Below the pieces are notes generated by a model. That model was not told the DNA's origin and made no database searches. It saw nothing but the letters and a program-made list of their open reading frames with translations. The translations under genes were made by a program, and so were the position numbers. Of a stretch of 64,000 nt of DNA, positions 26,388 through 36,316 are shown piece after piece. The first letter of the stretch is position 1; each line of letters starts with the position of its first letter. Source of the DNA: Candidatus Zymogenaceae bacterium (GTDB taxonomy: Bacteria; Desulfobacterota; Zymogenia; Zymogenales; Zymogenaceae); assembly GCA_016931225.1 (NCBI GenBank), contig JAFGFE010000014.1, positions 1 through 64,000 of the forward strand, read 5' to 3'.

Positions 26388-28781
26388 ATGAAGAAAAAAA
26401 TCACCGTCGCCGTGGCGGGCAATCCGAACAGCGGCAAGACCACCGTCTTTAACGCTCTCACCGGCTCCCGCTATAAGGTAGGAAACTACCCCGGCGTGAC
26501 CGTGGAGAAAAAACAGGGGACCGTCGAGACGGACGGAATTGTCATTACCGTGGTGGACCTGCCGGGGACATACAGCCTGACGGCCTATTCACTGGAGGAG
26601 GTGGTGGCCCGGGATTTCATCGTCACGGAAAAGCCGGACCTGGTGGTGGATATTGTCGACGCCTCGAACCTGTCCCGCAACCTCTATCTGACCGCCCAGC
26701 TCATGGAGCTGGGCGCGCCCCTGGTGGTGTGTTTGAATATGATGGATCTCGCCGAGGCGCGGGGCATAGAGATCGACGCCGATCGGCTCTCGGCGCTTTT
26801 GGGGGTGCCGGTGGTGCAGACCGTGGGCACCAAGCGGCGGGGGATGGATGAGCTTCTCGATGTCATCGTCAGAAGCGCCCTGGCGGGCGGGGCCGTCACG
26901 CCTTCGGAAATCAGGTACGGGGAGGAGATTGAAAAGGAGATCGCCCGTCTGTCTGAGGAAGTATCCGCCGATCTTTCAGACGATCCTCCTCAGCTTTCCC
27001 GATGGCATGCGGTCAAGCTTCTGGAGCGGGATACCGAGGTGGAGGCGAGGTTCGCCGCAGGAGAAAACTGGGGAAACATCCGCTCACTCCTCGACGAGGG
27101 GACGGACCGGCTTCGCTCCATCCTGAAGGAGGACCCGACCAACCTGATCGCCGAGGGGCGCTACGGCTTCATTAACGGTGTCGTCAGGGATAGCGTCGTG
27201 CATGTCCGGGAGGATCACATCCGCATGTCGGACACCATCGACCGGGTGGTGTTGAGCGGCATGCTGGGCCTGCCGATTTTCGTGGGCGTGATGTATCTGG
27301 TCTTCCAGGCGGTCTTCACCTGGGCGGAGCCGCTGATGAATCTGGTCGAGGAAATTTTCTTTTTTCTGGGGGGCTTTGCCGCCGCCGTTATCCCGGCGGG
27401 GCTCGTTCAGGACCTGGTGGTGGACGGGATCATCGCCGGTGTGGGCGGGGTGCTGACGTTCCTTCCCCAGATAATGTTTCTATTTCTTTTCATCGCCATA
27501 CTGGAGGACTCCGGCTACCTCGCACGGGCTGCGTTCATCATGGATCGGGTGATGAGCGCCTTCGGATTGAACGGGAAGGCATTTGTGCCGTTGTTGTCGT
27601 CGTTCGCGTGTGCGGTGCCGGGGATCATGGCCACCAGGACCATGGAGTCGGACAAGAGCCGGCTGGTGACCATGCTGATCGCCCCCCTGATGTCCTGTTC
27701 CGCCCGGCTCCCGGTCTATACCCTGATGATCGCAGCGTTGGTTCCTGATACAAAAATCTTCGGGGGCACCGTGGGCGCCCAAGGATTCACCCTCTTTTCC
27801 CTCTATTTCGGCGGCGTGATCATGGCGATGCTCATGGCAATCCTCTTCAAGACGACCATCCTCAAGGAGGAATCGGCGCCCCTGGTCATCGAGCTTCCCC
27901 CCTATCGCCTTCCCACCGTCAGGAGCGTGACGCTTCACATGTGGGACAAGTCCCGGGAGTATGTGAAAAAGGCGGGGACGGTGATCCTTGCGGTGTCGAT
28001 CGTGCTCTGGGTGCTGTTCAGCTTTCCGCGGATAGACGAGGGTCTTGAGGGTCCCTCCCCCACGGATCCCCTGGCCGTGGCGTTCTTTGAGGAGACCGGC
28101 ATCCATCCCGAGGCCTTCGAGACGGGAGGGGAGTTGGAAGGCGTATACGCACCCTACCGGGCATACGACGACGCCGTCTCCAAAATAGCGGAGAAACGGG
28201 AAGACACCGCCGGGGACGGGGCGACCTGTCTTGCCGATGAGACGATCCTCACAAGTCACCTCGCCTCCGTGAAGGCAAGGGATCCGGAGCTCTATCGGGC
28301 GTTGATTGAATACCGCGAGGAATATCTCCCGGCCCGCTGGGAACTGGAGCGGGAGCGGGAGCGTGAGCAGATGATCGAGAGCTTTGGGGGAAGGCTCGGA
28401 CGCGCCATTGAGCCGGTATTTCGCCCCCTGGGTCTGGATTGGCGGTTCAGTATATCGCTGGTGTCGTCCTTTGCCGCCAAGGAGATATTCGTGGCGGCGA
28501 TGGGAACCCTCTATGCGGTGGGAGGCGACTCGGCTGAGGGGAGCCCGAACCTGATTCAGTCCATTCGCACCGACCCGATGTTTGAAGGCAACACCGGGGT
28601 CCTGTTGGCGGTGGTGATCATGGTATTTTCCCTCCTTTCCACGCCGTGTCTCGCCACGGTGGCGGTGGTCAAGCAGGAGTCGGGCACCTGGCGGTGGCCG
28701 CTGTTTTTGATCGGCTATACCTTCGCCCTGGCCTGGATCGTCTGTTTTCTCATCTGGCAGACGGGACGGCTCTTCCTGTAG
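26388..28781 (+). CDS. feoB: ferrous iron transporter FeoB (second copy, long form)
   Basis: A 797-residue Fe(II) transporter. G1 GNPNSGKT is at 11-18, G3 [12 protein letters not shown] and G4 NMMD follow, then the Gate repeats ([24 protein letters not shown]) and [10 protein letters not shown] at the C terminus. It is about 80 residues longer than the first FeoB. The extra length lies in one charged soluble loop of over 100 residues, after the segment [11 protein letters not shown], with Asp/Glu/Arg-rich helices. No Shine-Dalgarno site is clear before ATG. It follows the Fur-FeoA gene and has its own DtxR-type site. No Cys-rich partner gene follows it. Confidence 0.95.
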   Translation: MKKKITVAVAGNPNSGKTTVFNALTGSRYKVGNYPGVTVEKKQGTVETDGIVITVVDLPGTYSLTAYSLEEVVARDFIVTEKPDLVVDIVDASNLSRNLYLTAQLMELGAPLVVCLNMMDLAEARGIEIDADRLSALLGVPVVQTVGTKRRGMDELLDVIVRSALAGGAVTPSEIRYGEEIEKEIARLSEEVSADLSDDPPQLSRWHAVKLLERDTEVEARFAAGENWGNIRSLLDEGTDRLRSILKEDPTNLIAEGRYGFINGVVRDSVVHVREDHIRMSDTIDRVVLSGMLGLPIFVGVMYLVFQAVFTWAEPLMNLVEEIFFFLGGFAAAVIPAGLVQDLVVDGIIAGVGGVLTFLPQIMFLFLFIAILEDSGYLARAAFIMDRVMSAFGLNGKAFVPLLSSFACAVPGIMATRTMESDKSRLVTMLIAPLMSCSARLPVYTLMIAALVPDTKIFGGTVGAQGFTLFSLYFGGVIMAMLMAILFKTTILKEESAPLVIELPPYRLPTVRSVTLHMWDKSREYVKKAGTVILAVSIVLWVLFSFPRIDEGLEGPSPTDPLAVAFFEETGIHPEAFETGGELEGVYAPYRAYDDAVSKIAEKREDTAGDGATCLADETILTSHLASVKARDPELYRALIEYREEYLPARWELEREREREQMIESFGGRLGRAIEPVFRPLGLDWRFSISLVSSFAAKEIFVAAMGTLYAVGGDSAEGSPNLIQSIRTDPMFEGNTGVLLAVVIMVFSLLSTPCLATVAVVKQESGTWRWPLFLIGYTFALAWIVCFLIWQTGRLFL

Positions 28782-28820
28782 GGTCTGGTTCTTTCCGTAC
28801 GGCGTGGGGAGCGGGGGCCG

Positions 28821-29795
28821 CTATCCGCCGAAGGTGAAGCCTTCGAAATTCCTATTCGGCGCTCCGAAGCCGGTGGATATCCCGGTATTGACGAAGCCCC
28901 CCTCCGTGAGATGGAAGCCGACAATCAGGCCGTCCAGCTCCGGGATGATGCGGCAGGCGTAGGGATTCCCGGCATGGGGGAGCAGCACCTCGGGAGTGCG
29001 GGCGTGGTTTTCATCCATGTCGGAAAAAGACACGGAAACCCGATGAAACCCCCCGACCCCGGATGTCGCCGGCATGTGATCCGACTCCGGCGGCATGGAA
29101 TAGACGATGGACGGACTCTGTGTCTCGTCCAGTACCACCTGGGGCACCTCCACCTGGCAGTAACCGCCCGGGGAGAACAGCGGCGGAAGCGCCTCCCACT
29201 CGGTCAGGTCCCGGCCGCGGCATTTCAAGAGCCCCACCGCCCCCTTCCTTCCCAGGGGATGGGAGACGTCCTTGGCGGCGATCACCATGTAAGCATCGTC
29301 CTCCCACACGAACAGGAAGGGATCCCGCCAGGCATGGATGCTTGGATCTCCGATGATGCTTTTCGGCTCGTAGTATCCCTCGTCCGGCTCCAACCGAAAG
29401 CCGCCGACCCGCTCCCAGTTCCGAAAATCGGTGGAAAACGCCGCCCCCACGTTCTGGGTCAGTGTGTCTCCCACCCGGCCGTCTCGCGACGTGTAAAAAA
29501 GGAGATATCCCCCCACCACTGAGGCCACATCTCCGGTCCAGATGGAGGTGTTATCCCACCCCGAATTGTCGGCTTCTAATACGTTATCGTCGATCCAGTC
29601 GATGGAGGTGAAATCCTCCGTCACGGCGTATCCGACGTGGGAGGAGAAATGGTGGAGATTCTGGGGCGCAAGGGTCCGGTCGGCGTTGAGAAACAGCAAG
29701 TGAAAGAGCCCCTTCTTTGCGTCGTAATGATACCAGAAATCCCAGGTGAACCGTTCGGGATGGGGGATGTGTATGGGTGTGCGGGGGTCGGTCAT
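28821..29795 (-). CDS. GH32/GH43-like five-bladed beta-propeller glycosidase
   Basis: A 324-residue protein without a signal peptide. FTWDFWYHYD near the N terminus, HAWRDPFLFVW in the middle (the RDP motif) and GYCQVEVPQVV further on (position of the catalytic EC/E motif) place it in the clan of GH32, GH43, GH62 and GH68 beta-propellers. It may act on fructosides or arabinosides; the exact substrate cannot be assigned. GGAGG precedes the ATG. It is convergent with feoB and divergent from the Gfo/Idh-SCP2 gene, across a 343-base gap. Confidence 0.7.
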   Translation of the reverse strand: MTDPRTPIHIPHPERFTWDFWYHYDAKKGLFHLLFLNADRTLAPQNLHHFSSHVGYAVTEDFTSIDWIDDNVLEADNSGWDNTSIWTGDVASVVGGYLLFYTSRDGRVGDTLTQNVGAAFSTDFRNWERVGGFRLEPDEGYYEPKSIIGDPSIHAWRDPFLFVWEDDAYMVIAAKDVSHPLGRKGAVGLLKCRGRDLTEWEALPPLFSPGGYCQVEVPQVVLDETQSPSIVYSMPPESDHMPATSGVGGFHRVSVSFSDMDENHARTPEVLLPHAGNPYACRIIPELDGLIVGFHLTEGGFVNTGISTGFGAPNRNFEGFTFGG

Positions 29796-30138
29796 CGATG
29801 CCTCCGGAGATCTCGGGTTGAAAATGTGTCCATTGACGGGGAGTCGCCCCCCGGGATTGTATTGTAGAGCCGTTTCGCCCGCTTGTCAAGGAGGGTCGAT
29901 TCAGGCGGATATCCAGGTCTTTTTGTGATGAAGGGAGGGTTTCTCAAAAAAACGGGACGGACTTGACCTCGACGCACGTGAGTGATACAACAGAAGACAG
30001 TTTTCACCGACTAAGGGCCGGCTTCTGATAAAACGATTCGATGAGGCGGATGATGAAGTCGGAGCCGGGACGGGCCGCCTGATCGATGCGGATAGAATGA
30101 GAAAAACCCTGTTTCAAAAAACGAGGCGAGGTGTGTCA
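29796..30138. other. divergent intergenic region
   Basis: It should hold promoters for the glycosidase (leftward) and the Gfo/Idh-SCP2 gene (rightward). I see no convincing -35/-10 pair, no RNA gene and no conserved repeat. Confidence 0.4.
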
Positions 30139-31629
30139 ATGGAAAAGATCAACGTAGGTTTCATAGGGTGCGGTCAGATATCAAACCTCCACTATCCGGC
30201 ATACAAGAATTATGACAAGGCGAGACTCTATGCCGTGTGCGATACGGACCCGGAGCTTTTGGCCCAGCGAAAGGCCGAGTGGAAGGTCGAGAAGACCTAC
30301 ACCGACTACCATGAGATGCTTGCGGATCCGAATATCGACGCCGTGGAGATCATCACCCCCCACAAGCTCCACGAAAAAATGGTCATCGACGCCCTGGATG
30401 CGAAAAAGCACGTCGCGATACAGAAGCCGATGACGATCAGCCTCAAGAGCGCGGACCGGATGATCGCCCGGGCGGACCGGTCCGATAAAATCTACAAGAT
30501 CACCGACAACTACGTCTTCTATCCCCCCATCGTGAAAGCGAAAGAGCTCATCAATACCGGGGCCATCGGCGAGCCGCAGATGATACGCATGAAGATGGTC
30601 TCGAGCGCCCACGGCGGGTGGGACCTGCCGGTGTCGTCGTATGACTGGCGCTTCGACGAATACTCGGAGGGCCGCTTTTCCGAGACCTACGACCACGGAC
30701 ATCACGAGTGGGCGGTGGCCTGGTTCCTGATGGGGGAGGTGGACCGGGTCAGCGCGTGGATCGACTCTCTCGACGGCCTCATGGACAGCCCCGTGACCCT
30801 CATGTGGAAATACAAGGACAAAAAGCGCTACGGCCTGTGCGACTTCTGCTTCGCCGAGGAGCTGTACGTCCCCTCGAAGTACTACGCCAACGACGAGTGG
30901 TTCGAGATCACCGGCAGCAAGGGGATCATCTTCATCCATCGCTGCACCGGGGATATCCACGAGGGCCCGGCGGTGAGCCTGTTCGATTCAGACGGATGGC
31001 ACACCTTCGACGTCCAGAGTGACTGGGTGAGCGGATTTACCGGCGCCGCCCACAACTTCGTCGAGGCCGTCAGGGGCGAGGCGAAGCCGTTTCTGACCGG
31101 AGCCGACGGCAAGGAGATCCTCAAGATGAGTTTCGCCATCTACAACGCCGCGAAGAAGCGAAGGGACGTCTACCTGGACGAGCTGGAAAAACCCTTCCCG
31201 GCTCTTTATGCCAGAAGACGGGTGCGCCGGGAGAAGAAGGAGTCGTATATTGAGAGCTTTAAGCAGCCGCTCTTCGGGAAAAGCTTTTCCAAATACGCCC
31301 CCCGGGCCGACGAGCTGACCGAGGAATTCGTAAAAAGGTTTGACCCCGTGGCCGCCAAGGATTGGGACGGCCGGGTGGGACTTCGTCTGACGGCGGACGG
31401 CGGCGTACCGGAGACCGTCTACTCCATTCGAGTGAAGGACGGGAAGGTCTCCCTCACGAAGGGGGAGCTTTTGGAGAATCCGGGGGTCACCATCACCATG
31501 GCCGCAGGCGTCTGGGCCGCCGTCTGCCTGGGCCAGCGGCGGCTGGAGACGGCGCTCTTCAAGCGGGAGCTGAAGGTGGAGGGGGATTCCATGGAGGGCC
31601 TCAAGGTCAGGAGCGCCTTTCACATTTAA
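30139..31629 (+). CDS. Gfo/Idh/MocA oxidoreductase fused to an SCP2 sterol-carrier-like domain
   Basis: A 496-residue protein. The Rossmann N terminus has VGFIGCGQISNLH (about 5-17) and the QKPMT version of the family EKP motif near residue 96. A C-terminal oxidoreductase domain runs to about residue 360. After a basic linker, the last 100 residues (WDGRVGLRLTADGG, YSIRVKDGKVSL, PGVTITMAAGVWAAVCLG) match the SCP2 lipid-binding fold. The fusion suggests oxidation of a lipid-linked or hydrophobic glycoside, which is inference. ATG 30139 follows GAGGTG; the frame is open to 30097. No terminator is seen before the AT-rich island. Confidence 0.8.
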   Translation: MEKINVGFIGCGQISNLHYPAYKNYDKARLYAVCDTDPELLAQRKAEWKVEKTYTDYHEMLADPNIDAVEIITPHKLHEKMVIDALDAKKHVAIQKPMTISLKSADRMIARADRSDKIYKITDNYVFYPPIVKAKELINTGAIGEPQMIRMKMVSSAHGGWDLPVSSYDWRFDEYSEGRFSETYDHGHHEWAVAWFLMGEVDRVSAWIDSLDGLMDSPVTLMWKYKDKKRYGLCDFCFAEELYVPSKYYANDEWFEITGSKGIIFIHRCTGDIHEGPAVSLFDSDGWHTFDVQSDWVSGFTGAAHNFVEAVRGEAKPFLTGADGKEILKMSFAIYNAAKKRRDVYLDELEKPFPALYARRRVRREKKESYIESFKQPLFGKSFSKYAPRADELTEEFVKRFDPVAAKDWDGRVGLRLTADGGVPETVYSIRVKDGKVSLTKGELLENPGVTITMAAGVWAAVCLGQRRLETALFKRELKVEGDSMEGLKVRSAFHI

Positions 31630-31660
31630 AAGTGATTTTTAAGTTACTAATTTCATTAGA

Positions 31661-33306
31661 TCAGTTGTATTTTGATAATACATGATTTTTAATCTTTGTG
31701 TTTGTAGGTATTTCTTTAAAAAACTTATCGTGTGTATATAATTCTTTTCTTTCTCTTATCTCATTTTTAACAACTTCGTTAATATAGGATATTGCTTTTT
31801 TTGTAGCCTTTTTTATATCTTGTTCTTTTTCAAGATTCAAATTCTCTTTTTCCGCAATATATTTTGTTATATTTAGTATATGAAATATTGCCCTTGATAC
31901 AAACGCATCTTTTTCATTTATTCTTTCTTTTTCCCTTTTTTTCTTTTGGATTGTCTTTTTCATGGCTTCTAAAGGAAGAAATATTTTATATGGTAATAGC
32001 ATTCTTTTCGCACTGATCTCATTTTCATCAAAAATCTCTTCATATTTTTCTTCGAAAATAAGTCTTTTATTGTTCTTTGCTTCTGAGGGCATATCGAGAT
32101 AGTAGGCTAAATATATTTGACCCAATAATTCATTATCTAAACGCTTTTTCTTTGGTTTATCAGCATATTGATTCTTTTTTCTTTCAAAAAAATAACCTAA
32201 GGCTTGAAATTGTTCTTCAAGGTTTTTTTGAATTCTATCGTTTGAATGAAGATCTCTTGTACTAATTGGATTTTGGCTATTTGTTGATTCACTTATTCTT
32301 TCAGATATTGTTGGGTCTTTTGTTTTACATATTCTAACAAGAAGTAATACATTAGAAATTTTCTCTTTATCTTTTTTATAAGCCTCAAATAGTGTATGTG
32401 TTGTTTGTCCACCATTAACTATTTGAAAATTCTTTAGAGTGACTAACGGAGAACGTGTATTCGGAGTATATTTACATTCTTCGCATACAATAGTAATCCC
32501 ATTATTCAAATACCAAAATTCATAATTCGTGTCTGATAAGGCAGATTCAAAAATGCTTTGATTAATCCTATTCTTTAATTCCTTAAACATCCTTACATTT
32601 TCATTAAAAACATCTTCTATTAACTTTTCTGGATTTTCAGGGTCTTTAATTATTGAAATTAGTTCTGTTGCATCAATTGTAGCAACTATTCCCTTCAAAT
32701 CACCATCACTTCTTTCAAAATATTGTTTATCTATAAAATGAATACTGCCATCTACTTTATTAAATCGTTTTTCGAATAGTCTTGTAACTAAATCATCTTG
32801 GTCAAAGTAGTGGAAATTAAAACACCTATATTGTGCTAATGACCGTTCAAATTTTGTTATTTCTGTCTTGATAGGTTTTTCTTTGTTAGAGCAAATGTAA
32901 ATTTCGAATTTGGGATGTCTGTTTTTAAATAAATCCCATATTTCATTTACTTTTTCCCAAAGAATATCATTTACGTCATTCTCCTCTATTTCTTTATTAA
33001 GTATTCTGTGGATTGTACTTAACATCTTATTAAATTCATTGCTGGGGAAGTTTTTTTTGTTCCATCAAAAGACAATGAATATTTGAAGTTGAAAAAGTGT
33101 ACAACATTATTTACTATATGAACAGCATCAATAGCTTCATCAAAAGGACCATCTGTAACTGCATCCTCGATTTCATCTTCACTCAAGTCAAGTAATAACT
33201 CTAGTGATAAACGAGTAAAGGCGGATGGCTTATCTTCTAGATCATAATCTTCTTTATATTGAGAGACTCTTCCGTCTAAGGTTGTGTAAGTGGACAGGTC
33301 TGTCAT
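31661..33306 (-). pseudogene. AIPR-family (abortive phage infection) gene split by a frameshift at an A8 tract
   Basis: Two overlapping frames form one protein of about 545 residues. The first (33019-33306, good GGAGGG site) has the AIPR N-terminal pattern VTDGPFDEAIDAVHI and FNFKYS. The second (31661 to about 33050) holds the family core: FWYLNNGITIVCEECK and NFQIVNGGQTTHTLFEAYK. The frames meet at eight A (minus strand, 33051-33058); a -1 slip there, or a ninth A, would join them. AIPR proteins are implicated in phage defence. The DNA is strikingly AT-rich compared with both neighbours, a sign of transfer. It could be a pseudogene, a phase-variable gene, programmed frameshifting or a sequencing error. 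Confidence 0.75.
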
Positions 33307-33402
33307 GGAGCCCTCCGTTCATTTTTAGTTTTTTAAGACATACATAATAAGCTATATGTGTGATTAATGTAAAGGTCTTTGTGTTTTAAGAGGAGATAAA
33401 AT

Positions 33403-33714
33403 ATGGCACAGGTAAAAACACTCCCCGTGGCGGGAAAACACTCACCGGCCGTCGGCCTCGAGGTGTCGTGGACGGATTCCCAGTTCGTGATGATCATCGC
33501 GGAAAAGGGGGTGGTGGCCTGCGGCGTGGTCGATAAAAACGTGATGGAGCGGGCGGGGGCCGCCGTCGCCATCGCCCGGGGAACGCCCCAAAAACAACTG
33601 GTGACGACAGATGATCTCCTCTCGGCGAAGATTCAGGACGTGACGGAAAAGGCCGCGGGATACGGCGTGACGATCGGGATGAGCGGGCGGGAGGCGTTGG
33701 ATATCCTGTCGTGA
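33403..33714 (+). CDS. DUF1805 family protein
   Basis: A 103-residue protein of the small DUF1805 family. MIIAEKGVVACGVVDKNVMERAG in two parts around the GVVACG strand, then the late GVTIGMSGREALDIL, fit the family pattern. Its function is not known; in archaea and bacteria it is found as a small stand-alone protein. GAGGAG precedes the ATG. Base composition returns to normal here, so the AT-rich island ends just before this gene. A bidirectional terminator follows at 33849. Confidence 0.75.
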   Translation: MAQVKTLPVAGKHSPAVGLEVSWTDSQFVMIIAEKGVVACGVVDKNVMERAGAAVAIARGTPQKQLVTTDDLLSAKIQDVTEKAAGYGVTIGMSGREALDILS

Positions 33715-33848
33715 TGGGTGAGGAGTGCCTCTCGCCGACGATGCCGATCCCTCCGTTTGCCTGTCGTGACGGGGGAGAGGGGGGCGGAATGCCGACGCAC
33801 CCGGTTCGGCGGCGCCGTCCGGGTATTTAAAAGATTAATGGAAAAAGG

Positions 33849-33884
33849 AAACCGGGCGGATTCCACAATCCGTCCGGTTTTTTC
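33849..33884. terminator. bidirectional terminator
   Basis: The stem AACCGGGCGGATT/AATCCGTCCGGTT, with one G-T pair, is followed by TTTTTT. It sits between the convergent DUF1805 and patatin genes. Confidence 0.75.
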
Positions 33885-33910
33885 CGTCTCCTGAAGCTCT
33901 TGGTGTCTTC

Positions 33911-34888
33911 TCAGTCGGCGGGGTTGTCCCCCGACGACCGGGCGAGGTGGTCGAATTCGGAGAGTGCGGCCCACGCCGCCCGCGATCCTTCACGTACCCC
34001 TACCTCGTGTTTATGAAAATCGAACCGGCCCAGCTCGTCCAGGTTCGGGGTGATGATCACGTCCGGTTTTTCTGCGGCGAGTCGATCCCTGCTGATGATG
34101 GACTCCATCACGCCGATGGAGGTGTCGATGATCTCGAACACCGTGGGGAACGTCGCGGGCTTCGACGCCTGGGCGGAGAGTCTGTCGTCGGTTTCATGAG
34201 GGCCTGATTCCGGTGGCTCCGGGGGCTCCGCCGCTCCCTTGTTGATGCCGGGGTCCATAAGGTGGCTTGTGACCAGGCAGGTCTCCGGGAGCCGGGGGCA
34301 GATATCGACGGCGATGATGAACTCCGCCCCCAGCCTTCGTACCACCTCCACCGGCACCGGGTTGACGATGCCGCCGTCCACCAGGAACATGTCCCGGTGA
34401 TGGACCGGCCTGAAGATGCCGGGGATGGAGATGGAGGCTCGGACAGAGCGGACCAGGTCTCCGGTGTCCAGCACCACCTCGGCGCCGGTGCGGAAGTCCG
34501 CCGCCACACAGGCGAACGGGATCGGAAGCTCTTGAACGGCGACATCGCCCAGGTGAGTGCGGAGGAACGTCTCGATGCGCTTCCCCTCGATGAGACCGCT
34601 TCGGGGGATGACCGGATCGATGAGCTTCAGCGATTCCCGAAAGGAGAGGCCGGCGGCGATTTTGTCCAGCTCGTCGATCTTTCCCGCGGCGAAAAAGGCC
34701 CCGACTAGGGCGCCGATACTGGTGCCGGATATGCACGCGATCTCCACCCCGATCCGCTTCAGCACGCTGATGACGCCCAGATGGGTCAATCCCCGGGCGG
34801 CGCCGCTTCCCAGGGCCAGTCCCACCCGCTTCCTTTTCCCGAGCGAGAGATACTCAGAGAATCTCTTGAGTCTCTTCTCAACCGTCAT
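33911..34888 (-). CDS. patatin-like phospholipase (RssA-like)
   Basis: A 325-residue cytoplasmic or membrane-peripheral lipid hydrolase. The oxyanion motif GLALGSGAARGLTHLGV (about 23-39), the nucleophile elbow GTSIG (about 55-59, Ser57) and the catalytic Asp in DGGIVNPVP (about 171) are all present. Length and order match bacterial RssA/NTE-type proteins. The C-terminal 90 residues are helical, with a Pro/Glu-rich insert. A GGAG site precedes the ATG. It is 97 bases downstream of the MFS gene and may be the last gene of the leftward sugar cluster, though its job there is unclear. Confidence 0.88.
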   Translation of the reverse strand: MTVEKRLKRFSEYLSLGKRKRVGLALGSGAARGLTHLGVISVLKRIGVEIACISGTSIGALVGAFFAAGKIDELDKIAAGLSFRESLKLIDPVIPRSGLIEGKRIETFLRTHLGDVAVQELPIPFACVAADFRTGAEVVLDTGDLVRSVRASISIPGIFRPVHHRDMFLVDGGIVNPVPVEVVRRLGAEFIIAVDICPRLPETCLVTSHLMDPGINKGAAEPPEPPESGPHETDDRLSAQASKPATFPTVFEIIDTSIGVMESIISRDRLAAEKPDVIITPNLDELGRFDFHKHEVGVREGSRAAWAALSEFDHLARSSGDNPAD

Positions 34889-34985
34889 ATGTTCCGCTCC
34901 TGCGTGAACACTCTCGTTTTTTTCGCCTCGACGACATACTCCTTTATTTGTGTGATCACCCCCGACCCCCGCGGGAGGGGACGCG

Positions 34986-36152
34986 TTATGATTGCGTCCG
35001 GCGCGCCCCCAGGGGGGCGAGGAGGAACGATCCCGCGGCGAGCAGCAGAAGGAGCATGAGGATGAACATCATGCCGGTATCGAGACTCGTCCGCTGGGCG
35101 ATAACCCCCACCAGCCAGGGGAAGATCAGCATACCACCGGCCATAAACGACATCAGAAATCCGTTGATGGAGCCGAGGGCGTGGGAGAAGCGGTTTCCGC
35201 CCAGTGCCATGAGGATTGGGAAAATCCCGGAGAAGAATACGCCCGCCCCGGTCATGGCGACGCCCGCCGCCCAGCCGACGTCGACCGTCAGAAACAGCCC
35301 ATATCCCACCAGCGCCCCGATCGTCAGGATGAGAAGTAGTCCCCATTCGCCGATCTTCTTCGATATCGCGGCGCACACATACCTCCCCGCCGTCATGGCG
35401 ATCCAGAAATAGCTCAGGTATGAGCTTGCGATGAGGGTGGAGATATCCATCCTTTTTTCCATGTAAAGGACGGACCAGTAGTTGATCCCCATCTCGGACC
35501 CGACGTACAAGAGCACAAGCAGGCCCAACAGCAGCGCGTAGGGGCTTTTCACGATGTCGACGGCGGTGGAAAGCTCGATTCTCTCCGAATCCACTTGCCG
35601 GGGAAACGCCGTGAAAAACAGGAGCATCAGCACAAGCCCCGAAAGGAGTGCTGCGTTCATATAGGTGAACCGCCAGGGGTGCCCCAGGTCCAGAAACAGC
35701 CCGGAAAAAAACGGGCCGATCAACGCGCCGATGCCGAAAAAGGAGTGGAGGATATTCATCCCCAGTCCCCGGTTGTGGGCGTATGCATCGGCGATGATGG
35801 TGTTGGTGACCACCTCGATGACGCCTCCGGCGACCCCGATCATGAAAAAGGCGACAAGGGCCGCCCAGAAGAGACCGGTAGAGGAAAACAGCAAAAGCCC
35901 CGCTGTCAGGAAGATTTGTCCCAGGATGATGACGAGCTTCACCGGGGTTCGATCCACAATGTAGCCGCACAGGAGCACCGAGATGAGAAGCCCCACGGAC
36001 AGGGCGGTGGTGAGAAGGCCGAGGCGGTCTGTGGTCAGGCCGAAGCTCGCCCCCACTTCTCCCAGCGCCGGTCCGATGATCGTCAAGGAGATGCCGTAAC
36101 ACATGATGGACAGAAAGCAGACGAGTCGTAACAGTTTCATGGCTGATGTCAT
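34986..36152 (-). CDS. MFS transporter, probably for sugar or organic solute
   Basis: A 388-residue major facilitator protein with 12 hydrophobic segments. The pattern (CYGISLTIIGPALGEVGASF, GYIVDRTPVK in loop 2-3, NILHSFFGIGALIGPFFSG) resembles FucP-like and related single-polypeptide permeases. The start is uncertain: ATG 36152 and 36140 are both possible and neither has a clear site. It lies downstream of the isomerase gene in the same direction, so it may import the substrate of that pathway or export a by-product. Confidence 0.8.
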   Translation of the reverse strand: MTSAMKLLRLVCFLSIMCYGISLTIIGPALGEVGASFGLTTDRLGLLTTALSVGLLISVLLCGYIVDRTPVKLVIILGQIFLTAGLLLFSSTGLFWAALVAFFMIGVAGGVIEVVTNTIIADAYAHNRGLGMNILHSFFGIGALIGPFFSGLFLDLGHPWRFTYMNAALLSGLVLMLLFFTAFPRQVDSERIELSTAVDIVKSPYALLLGLLVLLYVGSEMGINYWSVLYMEKRMDISTLIASSYLSYFWIAMTAGRYVCAAISKKIGEWGLLLILTIGALVGYGLFLTVDVGWAAGVAMTGAGVFFSGIFPILMALGGNRFSHALGSINGFLMSFMAGGMLIFPWLVGVIAQRTSLDTGMMFILMLLLLLAAGSFLLAPLGARRTQS

Positions 36153-36316
36153 TTCATATATCCGTGCGTTCGCCGGCTCTCCTCTTTACGGGGAACCGGC
36201 GAACGGCGCGGTTGATGTTGGAAATATGGGTGTCTCTCTATCTTTTTTCAGGGGAGGGGGCTTTCACATGCGATCCTGGTGCGCCCCACAGACGGCGAAT
36301 CGCCGTCGCTCCCCGA

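Noticed and set aside
31630-33402. The AT-rich island as part of an insertion sequence or prophage
   Set aside because: No transposase, integrase, terminal inverted repeats or target duplications were seen at its edges. Only the AIPR gene is present.
34986-36152. A 405-codon minus-strand frame (34885-36102) overlapping the MFS gene
   Set aside because: It is a His/Arg/Gly-rich shadow of the MFS transporter, which has 12 good membrane segments in its own frame.
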